NCBI RefSeq assembly: GCF_009830105.1
Contig: NZ_WURB01000013.1
Span: 1 to 64,000 of the forward strand
Reading direction: 5' to 3'
Length of the DNA: 64,000 nucleotides
Source: Microvirga makkahensis
Lineage (GTDB): Bacteria; Pseudomonadota; Alphaproteobacteria; Rhizobiales; Beijerinckiaceae
Shown here piece after piece: positions 17,271 through 25,280 of this stretch. Below the pieces are notes generated by a model. The model worked only from the letters and a program-made list of their open reading frames with translations, searched no databases and had not been told where the DNA came from. The position numbers and the translations under genes were made by a program. The first letter of the stretch is position 1; every line of letters starts with the position of its first letter.

Positions 17271-17642
17271 AACCGCAGAACTTACCGGATGAGCAGCGGT
17301 AACCGGCTCGGTCCTGCTGCATCGTATTCCGATTCTTTTCTTGACAGCATTCAGGTCACAGGAGCATTTTGGTTGTGCGAGTCCGGTATCCCAAGATCTT
17401 CAGTTGCAAGCCGATTGAACTTTGGAAGTGTGAGAAGAGACCGGTAAAACAAGCCCGAATATTGTCATGGGCTTGGACGTATATCTGCATCGGAAAATTC
17501 AGGATCGTCAAGTCGCGTGCACTGCGCGTTTGTACCTAAGCGAGCATATAGCTCCGAAGGATACACGCTTGCTCTCCCGCCCAGCCCATCCTGAACGGAT
17601 AAACCGATGCGCTGACTATTACTCTGCGGAAGGGTCAAAGCC
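17271..17642 (+). other. Upstream region of the metacaspase cluster
   Basis: No gene is visible in these 372 bases. TTGACA at 17341-17346 could be a -35 box, but the bases at the right distance (gcattt) are a poor -10. The metacaspase ribosome site is GGAAGG at 17628-17633. The base composition is less GC-rich than the flanking operons. Confidence 0.35.
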
Positions 17643-18752
17643 ATGAAGCGTGCCCTACTGATCGGAATCGACCAATATCCCGACCCGCGAAATAATCTGA
17701 ACTCCTGTATCGCGGATACCCTGGCGTTCAAGAACCTGCTGATGGGAAGCTATGGGTTCGACGCTACCGACATACGATTGCTGCACAACAATGCCGCGAC
17801 ACTCGCCAATGTTCGGGCGGGTCTCGACGATCTCACACGTGGGGCGTCGGCTGGAGACCAGATCATATTCTTTGAATCTTCTCACGGCTATCGTTATCCG
17901 CAGGGTGATACGATGGTCGAAGTTCTCTGCCTGTATGACGCATTCCTGTCTGATTCAGAGCTTGCCGCGCGGACTCAGGCCATCCCACCTGGAGTGCTCA
18001 CTGTGGTTCTGGATGCATGCCACTCCGGCGGTATGGACAAAGTGTTCTTCGCTCCCGACGGCCCTGTCGTGGCGCAAACCAAGGTCTGGCAGCCTCCTCT
18101 CAATGAAGCGGCCAGCAAGGCCGCACAGATGCAACAGATCACCCGATTCAAGTTCTTCGGACGCTCGATCGTCTCGCAGCCTGCTGATGTGGCGAAGAAT
18201 TTCTCGACCGGCGAGGCCGCCATCGACAGATTTAGCCAGTGGCCGGACGCCGTCCCGCTACGGAAAGGTTCCGGTAATAGCGCAAAGTATGCGGACAGCA
18301 TTCGCAATCGTTGGATGCGTAAATCGTACAAAGCAGGAGCGGTGGAGCTGAACGGCGCATTGTTCACCGCCTGTCGAGCGGACCAGACTGCAGCGGCCGG
18401 AACGCCAGCGACGGATAACCTGTCGGCATTCACTTATGCCCTGCTTGATCAGCTTGACACGACGATCTCCCTGAACAGCCTATGCGCCCGCACGGCGTCG
18501 CGGCTGCAGGAACTCAACATGTCCCAGATACCGGTCGTGGACACTCCGGCGACGCAAACGGACCTGGCTGACAGGACGTTCATCACGATGCAGCAGGTCG
18601 GTACTCCCGTCCCATCCGATATTTGGGAGCAGATATTCGGAGTGCCATCGCCAACATCGGCGCCGCCCCCCGCACCCCAGCCGCAGCCTCAAGACCAAAT
18701 ACGGGCCCTGTTCGACCAGATCTTCGGCAAGTCAATACAGCAAGCGGCCTAA
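17643..18752 (+). CDS. Caspase-family (metacaspase-like, peptidase C14) protease
   Basis: A 369-residue caspase-fold cysteine protease. The N-terminal strand is KRALLIGIDQYP. The catalytic His is H81 in FFESSHGYRY and the catalytic Cys is C126 in VVLDACHSGG, so the His/Cys dyad is intact. This arrangement is that of bacterial orthocaspases/metacaspases, which usually cut after Arg or Lys. The region 150-300 is longer than a minimal p20 domain and contains TACRADQTA, like the p10-type segment that precedes the last strand. The C-terminal 50 residues are Pro/Gln-rich (PPPAPQPQPQDQ), probably a linker to a short tail. No signal peptide or membrane helix. It is first of a four-gene cluster with unknown partners, 27 bases before the next start. 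Bacterial caspases act in cell death and phage defence in several known systems; whether this one does is unknown. Confidence 0.88.
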   Translation: MKRALLIGIDQYPDPRNNLNSCIADTLAFKNLLMGSYGFDATDIRLLHNNAATLANVRAGLDDLTRGASAGDQIIFFESSHGYRYPQGDTMVEVLCLYDAFLSDSELAARTQAIPPGVLTVVLDACHSGGMDKVFFAPDGPVVAQTKVWQPPLNEAASKAAQMQQITRFKFFGRSIVSQPADVAKNFSTGEAAIDRFSQWPDAVPLRKGSGNSAKYADSIRNRWMRKSYKAGAVELNGALFTACRADQTAAAGTPATDNLSAFTYALLDQLDTTISLNSLCARTASRLQELNMSQIPVVDTPATQTDLADRTFITMQQVGTPVPSDIWEQIFGVPSPTSAPPPAPQPQPQDQIRALFDQIFGKSIQQAA

Positions 18753-18779
18753 CGTTCATCAGTAACGGAGGTGCCCGAG

Positions 18780-19553
18780 ATGGATCGTACCCTTCCAGAC
18801 ACGGACACGAACAAGGAGAAGTCTGGACAGCGCAAGGCAGCTTCCCGGCGCAGGAAGAAGGAGACACACATGAGCATGACAGCAGCCCCTGCAGATCCCG
18901 TCGTTGCGTTTACGGGCACAACAACCTCATCATCTGACCCACTCGCTCCCCTCAAGAGCCAGATCGTCGCGGCCCTAAGCTCGCCCGGATCGAAGTCGAT
19001 TATCGGCCCGTCCGCCTCCGGGCAATTCGGCGGAGCTCAACGTGATTCCGCGATTGCTGCGTGCTCACTGTTCGGCTCCCTAGCAGCATCGCTCGCCCAG
19101 AACCCCAACTTGATCTCTCAGGTACAACCTACCATCAGTAAGGCATATACGACACCAGCCCTGCAGGACTCGAGCAGGATGACCGACAAGGCCTGGTGGA
19201 ACGATGTGCTGTCTGTTGTTCAGCAAGCGGCACCGATTGCTCTGCAGATATTCAACGCTGTTAGCGGTGGTCGGAAGGACTTCAACGCCGTCGTCAACAG
19301 CCCAGCCGCGCAGCGGCATGCCAATGACAAGGATTGGCAGAACTTCGTCGCGGATGTGCTGACTCAAGTAACGCCTATGCTGGTTCATGCGCTTCGTGGC
19401 ACAAAGGACTTTACCCAGCCTGGAGCCGTGACACTCAACATCCGGCCGCCAGCCAATATCCAGGGTGATCAGAAGGGCTGGTTCGACGATGCCATGTCAT
19501 TCGTTGGCGACGCCCTTCCGGTGGTACTGCCGATCGTCATGTCACTGATCTAA
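18780..19553 (+). CDS. Protein of unknown function with a three-fold Trp/Pro hydrophobic repeat
   Basis: I do not recognise this 257-residue protein. Its C-terminal half has three copies of a 23-residue module at about 47-residue spacing: DKAWWNDVLSVVQQ then AAPIALQIF, DKDWQNFVADVLTQ then VTPMLVHAL, and QKGWFDDAMSFVGD then ALPVVLPIV. The consensus is K-x-W, acidic or Asn, V, then a Pro and a run of hydrophobics, so each is probably an amphipathic helix followed by a hydrophobic helix; the last ends the protein. The N-terminal third is Ser/Thr-rich. Two starts are possible: ATG 18780 after GGAGG, which adds a basic 30-residue leader with SRRRKK, or ATG 18870 after AAGGAG (MSMTAAPADP). It follows the metacaspase by 27 bases. 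A membrane-active partner or substrate of the protease is an inference. Confidence 0.75.
   Translation: MDRTLPDTDTNKEKSGQRKAASRRRKKETHMSMTAAPADPVVAFTGTTTSSSDPLAPLKSQIVAALSSPGSKSIIGPSASGQFGGAQRDSAIAACSLFGSLAASLAQNPNLISQVQPTISKAYTTPALQDSSRMTDKAWWNDVLSVVQQAAPIALQIFNAVSGGRKDFNAVVNSPAAQRHANDKDWQNFVADVLTQVTPMLVHALRGTKDFTQPGAVTLNIRPPANIQGDQKGWFDDAMSFVGDALPVVLPIVMSLI
19185..19538 (+). repeat. Three tandem 23-residue modules inside the metacaspase-linked protein
   Basis: The coding repeats lie at about 19185-19253, 19326-19394 and 19470-19538. They share K-x-W at positions 2-4, V or A at 8, V/L/F at 11-12 and Pro at 17, followed by four to six hydrophobic residues. The protein resemblance is clear while the DNA is diverged, so the duplication is old. 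Confidence 0.65.
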
Positions 19554-19560
19554 CTAATCA

Positions 19561-20061
19561 ATGAGAATCATCATGAGCGACAGCAGGAATCCGCAGAACA
19601 ATCTCAGCAACTGGGCTGACCAGTTGCTGGAAAGGATTACAGCTGCCGCTCGTGAGGCTATTGAAGAAGGAGGGCCGGCCCCATCTGGTCCGGCCTCTCC
19701 AGATTCTAGTCTGTCGTCCAATCCAGCCAGAGCACCGCACGATAGTCCCATCTATGAGGCCATTGCCGAAGGGCTTGCTCATTTGAGGCAACCAGCTCTC
19801 GATGGGTACAGCACTGAGGACGTGAGACAGGCACTAGACAGAATCTTCCCGAACAAAAGCGGGCCACCTTCCGCAGAGTGGCTAAGGTGGCTCCATCACC
19901 GGGTGAGCGAACTCAGCGGTGGGCTCACGGTCGTGCGCGATGACGAACATCCGGCGGCTTCGGGAGGCGTTCTGTTTAGAGTTTATTATGGGAAGCTGGA
20001 AGGCACGCTCCTGAACCGGAGGTTCGTTCTGTCGCCTGCCGGCGTAGAGTACACAAGCTAG
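19561..20061 (+). CDS. Hypothetical protein of the metacaspase cluster
   Basis: I do not recognise this protein of 162-166 residues. It starts at ATG 19561 or, more naturally, ATG 19573 (MSDSRNPQNNLSNW); neither has a strong ribosome site, which suggests coupling to the gene ending seven bases upstream. Residues 20-70 are Pro/Ser/Ala-rich and probably flexible. Residues 75-120 look helical (YEAIAEGLAHLRQPALDGYS, then DVRQALDRIF and EWLRWLHHRVSEL). The C-terminal 45 residues look like beta strands (GGLTVVRDD, GVLFRVYYGKL, RRFVLSPAGVEY). No signal peptide or membrane helix. Same-strand spacing ties it to the metacaspase and the repeat protein. Confidence 0.65.
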   Translation: MRIIMSDSRNPQNNLSNWADQLLERITAAAREAIEEGGPAPSGPASPDSSLSSNPARAPHDSPIYEAIAEGLAHLRQPALDGYSTEDVRQALDRIFPNKSGPPSAEWLRWLHHRVSELSGGLTVVRDDEHPAASGGVLFRVYYGKLEGTLLNRRFVLSPAGVEYTS

Positions 20062-20269
20062 GACCTCCCGCGAAGCGAGGGTACGGAGTCGCAGCGGTGG
20101 CGCGTATTCAGGAATGATGCCGTCCGTTCGATGGCACTCCAGTGGGTAATCCCTTGTACGATGAGCCAAGGCCACACAACGAAACGTGTCCAAGGCGAAT
20201 GCCTCCTCGCCCGGTCTAGCCTCTGCCGGGATCGAGCACCGGTCTCGAACTGATATCTTGGAGGAAGTC

Positions 20270-21553
20270 ATGGCTTATTGGGTAGAGGTGCAGCTTGATA
20301 AGGTCATCTGCCGGGATCCGGAAAGTGTGACGACAGGCGACTTGTTCTTTTCACTTGTGCAGGTCGTCACCGACAGTGACACGCGGATCATACTAACGCC
20401 TCTGAGGCGCCTCAGGTCGAATGAGTCTGCGACGTATTTCGAGAGCGTGTACAAAGGTTTCGTCAACGAACCGGCGATCGGCTTGGTCATCAGGGCCTGG
20501 GACAAAGACGTCAACCGGGACTGGTGGGAGAACAGCATCGCGGTCAGGCAAGCTATCGACTCCGCCGAGAACGCTCTCAAGAACACGCCTGCATTCGGCA
20601 CCGTGGTGGGTGCGGTCCTGAATTTTGCAGCGGATTTCGCTCTCGGCGTGGTCGATCAGATCGTAATGCGGGACTCGGACGACGAATTGGTCAACTACAC
20701 CGAGATTCTCCCTCTTGCCGGAGCTGGATACGGTTCAGCCAACAAGCACACGCAACAGCACGAGATCAAGTTCCGTCGCAGTGATCCGACAGGCTACAGC
20801 GACTGGGACTACTCACTCTTCTTGACGATCTCACATTATCAGACAGAGCCGAGCTTCGGGACAACGACGCCGCCGACATGGGAGAACTTCTCGGAGCCCT
20901 CCAAGCCATCACGTCCGCAGAATTGGATCGGCACCTGGTCGTCTCCCGAAGCAGGACCGGTAGTTTCGGCCGTGATCAAGAAGGGCTCGCGGAGTCATCT
21001 TCTCGATGTCTCGATCACCGAGAACGTGAATGGCCGCGATGTCGTCACGACCACGAACGATGTACCCATCTCACGGGTCTTCCTTGAGGCAGGGCACCGG
21101 ACTCTGGAATCGGACGGAAGTCCCTACTTTGATGAGTGGCTGGGTGATCGGGGTTTCAATCTGTCCCATGCAAGGGCCGCCACGAGAGCGGACGCGCCCA
21201 TGAATCGCTTCAACGATCTCGCGCTCCTCACGAGTAGGTCCTTGGCCAGGGAAAGCGAACCCGTGACACGATTCAGCCTCGAAAGATCACACGGCACCAG
21301 AGTTGTGGCACGAGAAACGCTCTATGGTGCAGCATTCGAGCCCTCACGTGTCGTGTTCAAGCAGCAAATCGGAACCGATTGCATTGTTCTGAACAACAGA
21401 GCCGTCCTTGAGGCCTATCGCCTTCTCCATGATGGCCAGGACGTCGGCGATGTCGCTCTCCGCTACCTGCGCCCGGTCACGAACATTCTGTTCCGGGAGA
21501 CCGGTTCTGAGGTAGCAGCTTATCTATTCTGGGTTGTGACTGATATTCATTGA
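20270..21553 (+). CDS. Large hypothetical protein of the metacaspase cluster, possibly with a C2-like N-terminal domain
   Basis: A 427-residue protein that I do not recognise. Residues 1-90 look like a beta sandwich (WVEVQLDKVICRD, GDLFFSLVQVVTD, PAIGLVIRAWDKDVNRDWWE); the loop D78-K-D80-V-N82-R-D84 resembles a calcium-binding loop of C2 or EF-type domains. Residues 91-133 are helical with a hydrophobic stretch FGTVVGAVLNFAADFALGVV. A second beta-rich part begins near NWIGTWSSPEAGPVVSAVIK, and the C-terminal 100 residues again look globular. ATG 20270 has an excellent GGAGG six bases upstream. It lies 208 bases after the small gene, so it may have its own promoter, but it ends just before a strong hairpin that closes the cluster. 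The C2 suggestion rests on pattern only. Confidence 0.7.
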   Translation: MAYWVEVQLDKVICRDPESVTTGDLFFSLVQVVTDSDTRIILTPLRRLRSNESATYFESVYKGFVNEPAIGLVIRAWDKDVNRDWWENSIAVRQAIDSAENALKNTPAFGTVVGAVLNFAADFALGVVDQIVMRDSDDELVNYTEILPLAGAGYGSANKHTQQHEIKFRRSDPTGYSDWDYSLFLTISHYQTEPSFGTTTPPTWENFSEPSKPSRPQNWIGTWSSPEAGPVVSAVIKKGSRSHLLDVSITENVNGRDVVTTTNDVPISRVFLEAGHRTLESDGSPYFDEWLGDRGFNLSHARAATRADAPMNRFNDLALLTSRSLARESEPVTRFSLERSHGTRVVARETLYGAAFEPSRVVFKQQIGTDCIVLNNRAVLEAYRLLHDGQDVGDVALRYLRPVTNILFRETGSEVAAYLFWVVTDIH

Positions 21554-21621
21554 GGACATGAGTGGCCGCAATTCCATGATTCTGTTGTAGGGAGTGCGGC
21601 TGCAGGGGAGATCTGTCGGCT

Positions 21622-21652
21622 CGAACCTCCCGCTTGCTAATCGGGAGGTTCG
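21622..21652 (+). terminator. Perfect 11-base-pair hairpin closing the metacaspase cluster
   Basis: CGAACCTCCCG (21622-21632) pairs exactly with CGGGAGGTTCG (21642-21652) across the nine-base loop cttgctaat, 69 bases after the last stop codon. There is no T-run, so it may stabilise the 3' end or assist Rho-type termination. Confidence 0.6.
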
Positions 21653-21810
21653 TCGCGGGCAAAGGCCGGGCCCGCTTTCGCTGACGGGGACCTCCGGTTC
21701 GCATGACCCGCTGAAGAAACCATGATCATTCTTGTGGATGCCTCGGGTCAACCATACACCTTCCGGCAGCCAATGAACGCCGGCTCCTAAGCGACGAGGC
21801 AGACCAAGCG

Positions 21811-21927
21811 CTAGCGCACCATGCGAAGAAGATCCGACCCTTCGCACCAGACGATGCTCTAGCGATGTGATGGAGCGCCGGATTTGCCTCGAAAAGGGCA
21901 AGTCCGCTTTTCACGCCCGATGCTCTG
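21811..21927. repeat. Dispersed palindromic repeat, copy D
   Basis: About 117 bases from ctagcgcaccatgcgaagaa to gcccgatgctctgg, in the orientation of copy B and inverted relative to copy C. It carries the family ends (ctagcgca at one side, gatgctct at the other) and an internal gatgctctagcg, which looks like a second half-element. It lies between the metacaspase cluster and the aadA-like gene. Confidence 0.65.
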
Positions 21928-21963
21928 GGCGGCCTTCGATCTGCTATATGTTTCCCGGGTACG

Positions 21964-22758
21964 ATGGAAAATGACCATATGCAGGACTACATACCCGGAA
22001 TCCCGGCTGAGGCGCTGAATGCGCTCAAGATTGTAGAGGAGCTGTTCGACGGCTCTCTCTTGGCCGTCTATCTCCACGGATCAGCCGTCTCGGGCGGTCT
22101 GCGGCCACGGAGCGACGTGGATCTGCTGGTTGTCACCGAATGTCCGATGACGGATGTCATGCGGAGTGACCTTGTAACCTCCCTATTGCGGATCTCCGGC
22201 CGCCATCCCGCCAGCCCGGCCGGCCCGCGCTGCATCGAGCTGATGGTATTCCTGAAGTCCGATCTTTCGGCATCGGCCTATCCGGCGCGCTCCGAGTTCG
22301 TCTACGGCGAATGGATGCGGGAAGCTTTCGAGGCCGGCGATCTTCCAGAGCCCGTTTCGAATCCTGAACTGACCCTGGCGTTGGCGCAGGCCCGGCAGGA
22401 GGCGAGAGCCTTGATCGGTCCTGGGGCGGAGGAGCTGCTGCCACGAATCCCGGATGCCCACGTCCGCCAGGCTATGAGCGATGCACTTCCTCCACTGCTC
22501 GACAACCTGGCAGGCGACGAACGGAACATCCTGCTCACACTCGCCCGCATGTGGCGGACGGCGACCACAGGCGGGTTCGTGCCGAAGGACGTCGCCGCCG
22601 AATGGGCTATCCCCCGCCTGCCAGAAGACATTGCGGAGGTGCTGATCTGCGCACGAGACGCATATCTCGATAGAATCAATGACACCTTGAAGGCCCGCCA
22701 AGTAGAGGTGCGGCGAGCGGCAAGCTACTTGCATCAACAGATAACACGAATGCTGTGA
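21964..22758 (+). CDS. AadA-like aminoglycoside nucleotidyltransferase (ANT(3'')/ANT(9) family)
   Basis: A 264-residue nucleotidyltransferase that would adenylylate streptomycin- or spectinomycin-type drugs. The fold signature LHGSAVSGGLRPRSDVDLLV has G39-S40 and the metal-binding D51 and D53. RCIELMVF supplies E92, at the place of the catalytic glutamate of AadA. The C-terminal helical domain has ILLTLARMWRTATTG and VPKDVAAEWA, also typical of AadA. Length matches the family (about 260). Chromosomal members of this family in environmental bacteria may have other substrates. The ATG at 21964 is used; ATG 21979 is an alternative. It stands alone between repeat copy D and an integrase remnant. 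Confidence 0.85.
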   Translation: MENDHMQDYIPGIPAEALNALKIVEELFDGSLLAVYLHGSAVSGGLRPRSDVDLLVVTECPMTDVMRSDLVTSLLRISGRHPASPAGPRCIELMVFLKSDLSASAYPARSEFVYGEWMREAFEAGDLPEPVSNPELTLALAQARQEARALIGPGAEELLPRIPDAHVRQAMSDALPPLLDNLAGDERNILLTLARMWRTATTGGFVPKDVAAEWAIPRLPEDIAEVLICARDAYLDRINDTLKARQVEVRRAASYLHQQITRML

Positions 22759-22819
22759 CCGCTAAGGCCAAGGTTCATTGCGGGAGCTTCGCTTCAGGAA
22801 CTCTGCAAAGCAAGATCGC

Positions 22820-22960
22820 ATCGCTCATCCTACCTGCCGAACCACCACAGGTTGGAACGAAAGCAGGCTGATCGGACCCAAGCCGCCTCTCAAGGCCAAT
22901 GAGATCCGGTCCATTCGGGTCAGGCTCCGGGTTGCGCGGCGCGCGAGAGCACTGTTCGGT
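22820..22960 (+). pseudogene. Tyrosine integrase/recombinase fragment
   Basis: The frame contains TGWNESRLIGPKPPLKANEI followed by RSIRVRLRVARRARALF. This resembles the N-terminal part of a family of phage-type site-specific integrases of alphaproteobacteria (pattern GWN.GRLIG.K.PLK..E...IRVRL). The core (..NLAIDSKLR.CD) is replaced by unrelated residues and no catalytic Arg/Tyr region follows, so this is a remnant. The rest of the gap up to 23208 shows no recognisable gene. Confidence 0.5.
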
Positions 22961-23208
22961 ATGCTGCGAATCGACGTCGACGATGCCCTTCTGATTGCGG
23001 AGCAGGGCGAGATCCAAACGCCAGGGGCGGCATACCTATGAACCGCCTCACCTCGGCAGTCATGAGACAAGGTCTGGAATCAGACCTCAAGCGGTCACAC
23101 GGTATATCGCGAAGGAATGCCAGAAGGTGACATTGCACGTAGCGCTGAATGGCTCCTTCTGGACACCGAAAGGATCCAGATACCGCGGCCGCTAAGCTGC
23201 TGAGAGCA

Positions 23209-23514
23209 ATGAACCAAGCACAAAGCCAAGCGTTGACTGCCATTATTCCCAGTGCCGGAGTGCCAGTGCCCCGCTTCTTCTTCGACACCTATGACGGCAA
23301 CCTCCTCATCCCCGACGAGCAGGGGCAGGAGCTGGAAAATATCGAAGCTGCTAAACTCGTAGCTCAGGAGGCCCTGCCCAACATGGCCAAGGACAAGCTC
23401 CCCGACGGCGACCAGCGCGTCTTTCTCGTCAGCGTCAGGGATGAAGCCGGACAGGTGATGGTGCGTGTCGCTCTCTCGCTGGTCGTGGATTATCCGTCCA
23501 ATCCCGAGGATTGA
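23209..23514 (+). CDS. DUF6894-type small protein
   Basis: The segment PRFFFDTYDGNLLIPDEQGQ, then EALPNMAKDKLPDGDQRVFL and SVRDEAGQVMVRVALSLVV, has the pattern of the DUF6894 family of small proteins common in Methylobacteriaceae and Bradyrhizobiaceae. Their function is unknown. The start is unclear. Family members begin just before PRFFFD, which would fit GTG 23266. The frame is open to 23149, and ATG 23209 gives a 101-residue protein with an extra N-terminal stretch. Confidence 0.65.
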   Translation: MNQAQSQALTAIIPSAGVPVPRFFFDTYDGNLLIPDEQGQELENIEAAKLVAQEALPNMAKDKLPDGDQRVFLVSVRDEAGQVMVRVALSLVVDYPSNPED

Positions 23515-23547
23515 GGCTGCTCTCAGCTCATGCAACTGGCTTGGATC

Positions 23548-24192
23548 TCAGGCCAGCTCGATAGCCCCAACCTCGCGGCCCTTGCGCCCCTCCACGATCG
23601 CGACGAGGACCCGCTGCCCCGGCTCCAAACCGCCAAGGCCAGCCCGCTCAAGCACCGAGACGTGAACGAACAAGTCCTTGCTCTCGCCCTCCACGGCAAT
23701 GAACCCGAACCCTTTTGCCCCGTCGTACCATTTGACGGTTCCCAGGGTGTCCGGCACCGCGGCCGGCGAACCTCCCTGACGGAGGCGATTGGAAGATTGC
23801 CCCGGCGCGCGAGGGCCACGCCGAGCTGGCTCGGGCTCGGCAGTGCTGGTGTCGGCACTGACGATTTCATTGACCTGCGGGCCCTTCTGCCCCGAACCGA
23901 CCTGGACCACCAGGGTGGTGCCGGACGGTAGGGTACTGTGGCCTGCCGCCTCAACCTGCCTGATATGCAGGAAAGCTTCGCCCGATCCGTCCGTCAGCTC
24001 GACGAAGCCAAACCCCTTGTCAGGATTGAACCACTTCACCCGAGCCTCGGCCTGGCGTTCGGAGGATGCTCGCGAGGCCTGGGGGCGCGGCGTCCGCTCG
24101 TAGGTCGGCTGTGGAGCGTAATCGCCCCAGGGATCGGCTGGTTGCGCGCCGAACTGGCGCTGGCGATTGCGGTGCTCGTTACCCCGGCCCAT
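23548..24192 (-). CDS. Two-domain cold-shock protein
   Basis: A 214-residue protein with two cold-shock domains. The first spans about residues 50-112 (RVKWFNPDKGFGFVELTD with RNP-1, then AFLHI as RNP-2). The second spans about 149-213 (GTVKWYDGAKGFGFIAVEG, then DLFVHVSVLERAGL). A Gln/Arg/Pro-rich N-terminal tail and a Pro/Arg linker separate them. Such tandem CSD proteins are typical of alphaproteobacteria; they bind single-stranded nucleic acid and act as RNA chaperones, often in stationary phase or cold. It is transcribed toward the DUF6894 gene and divergent from the S21 gene. Confidence 0.9.
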   Translation of the reverse strand: MGRGNEHRNRQRQFGAQPADPWGDYAPQPTYERTPRPQASRASSERQAEARVKWFNPDKGFGFVELTDGSGEAFLHIRQVEAAGHSTLPSGTTLVVQVGSGQKGPQVNEIVSADTSTAEPEPARRGPRAPGQSSNRLRQGGSPAAVPDTLGTVKWYDGAKGFGFIAVEGESKDLFVHVSVLERAGLGGLEPGQRVLVAIVEGRKGREVGAIELA

Positions 24193-24494
24193 AGGTCTTG
24201 CCTTCTGTCATCGATCGTTTAATGCCTGCCGAGAGACGTAACGTTTCAATCGAAGAAGAGCAAGATGGTTGCCCGCCGCAGATGATGTCTCGGATGAGGT
24301 ATCCAGAGATCGGCGTCCTCATGCCACCTCGCGGCTGCTCTGTTGGCCTTGGACAATGAAATCCGTGCCACCGCCCAAAATCATGCTAAGGTCCGGCCTC
24401 GCCAAGAGGGCAGGAGCCCTCTTTTTCAGCCGGCCCACCATCGACTCTGGCATGCGCCAGGTCTGTGCTTCAGGTCCGCCGGCCCGTTCACAGC
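24193..24494. other. Divergent region between the two-domain CSD gene and rpsU
   Basis: These 302 bases have no gene I can support. The region must hold promoters in both directions and an untranslated leader for the S21 gene. I could not identify boxes with confidence. Confidence 0.35.
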
Positions 24495-24830
24495 ATGGGA
24501 TTGGATACCGTTTTGCAGGTACTGGTACGCGACAACAATGTCGATCAGGCACTCAGGGTGCTCAAGAAAAAAATGCAGCGCGAGGGCATCTTCCGCGAAA
24601 TGAAGCAGCGCAAAGCATATGAAAAGCCCTCCGAGCGCAAGACTCGCGAGAAGGCCGAGGCGGTCCGCCGCAACCGCAAGGCCGCCCGCAAGCAGGCCAT
24701 CCGGGAGGGCCTGATCGCCGCCCCTAAGCCCAAGCCTCGCTTCGCCAGTCCGCGCCGGCCTGCCCTTGCGCCGAATTCCGGAACTCGGGCTCCGACGGCG
24801 GAGCCGAGAGCCCCGCAGATCGAATCGTAA
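24495..24830 (+). CDS. rpsU: 30S ribosomal protein S21 (bS21) paralogue with an extended C-terminus
   Basis: The core is [20 protein letters not shown], then [20 protein letters not shown] and [20 protein letters not shown], which is bS21 in its full extent. After the usual end near residue 75 the protein carries a Lys/Pro/Arg-rich tail of about 35 residues. S21 sits at the mRNA-rRNA contact on the 30S platform. ATG 24495 gives a six-residue leader before the conserved [12 protein letters not shown] 24513 would start exactly at the usual first residue. The neighbours (CSD proteins, CspA, IF-1) suggest a cold or stress-linked translation set rather than the main ribosomal copy. Confidence 0.88.
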   Translation: MGLDTVLQVLVRDNNVDQALRVLKKKMQREGIFREMKQRKAYEKPSERKTREKAEAVRRNRKAARKQAIREGLIAAPKPKPRFASPRRPALAPNSGTRAPTAEPRAPQIES

Positions 24831-24927
24831 ATCCGGGCATTCGGCTCAAGATTTGCCAGCGGCGCACCGGACCTCGTGCGCCGCTTCGCGCTTTGCTTTC
24901 AGCAGGAGCGCATCGCAGGTTCTCGCA

Positions 24928-25089
24928 TCAGCCGATCATCTCGATGACGATATGGCGGATTTCCTCCCGGGTCAGCCCGGACGGTTGCGGCTTGGGTGCG
25001 GCTTTGGCCGGTGGAGCGGCCTTTATCGGCTGCGGCTTAAGAAGCGAAAGCTGGATCCAGGTAGAATGGATTTGGGTAGAAGTAGACAT
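24928..25089 (-). CDS. Small hypothetical protein
   Basis: A 53-residue frame starting MSTSTQIHSTWIQLSLLKPQ, with a Pro/Ala/Lys-rich middle and ending LTREEIRHIVIEMIG. The last helix looks like a short conserved tail. An AGGAAA sequence lies just before the ATG at 25089. I do not know a function. The composition and clean end make it more likely real than chance, but this is weak. Confidence 0.4.
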   Translation of the reverse strand: MSTSTQIHSTWIQLSLLKPQPIKAAPPAKAAPKPQPSGLTREEIRHIVIEMIG

Positions 25090-25280
25090 AGGTTTCCTGT
25101 TGCCGCGTCGGCTCAATAGCCGAGCAGCATCTCGTGTTTAAGGTTGTCGAAGGCAGAGCAACGACGGACAAGCGCCTGCCCGAGGCGGGCTAGGGTATAA
25201 CAATCGATTGGAACGGAAAGCGGGCTCGGCGCTCGATCACGAGCTTACGAAGAGCAGGCCGAACATGTCGGTTGATCAAT

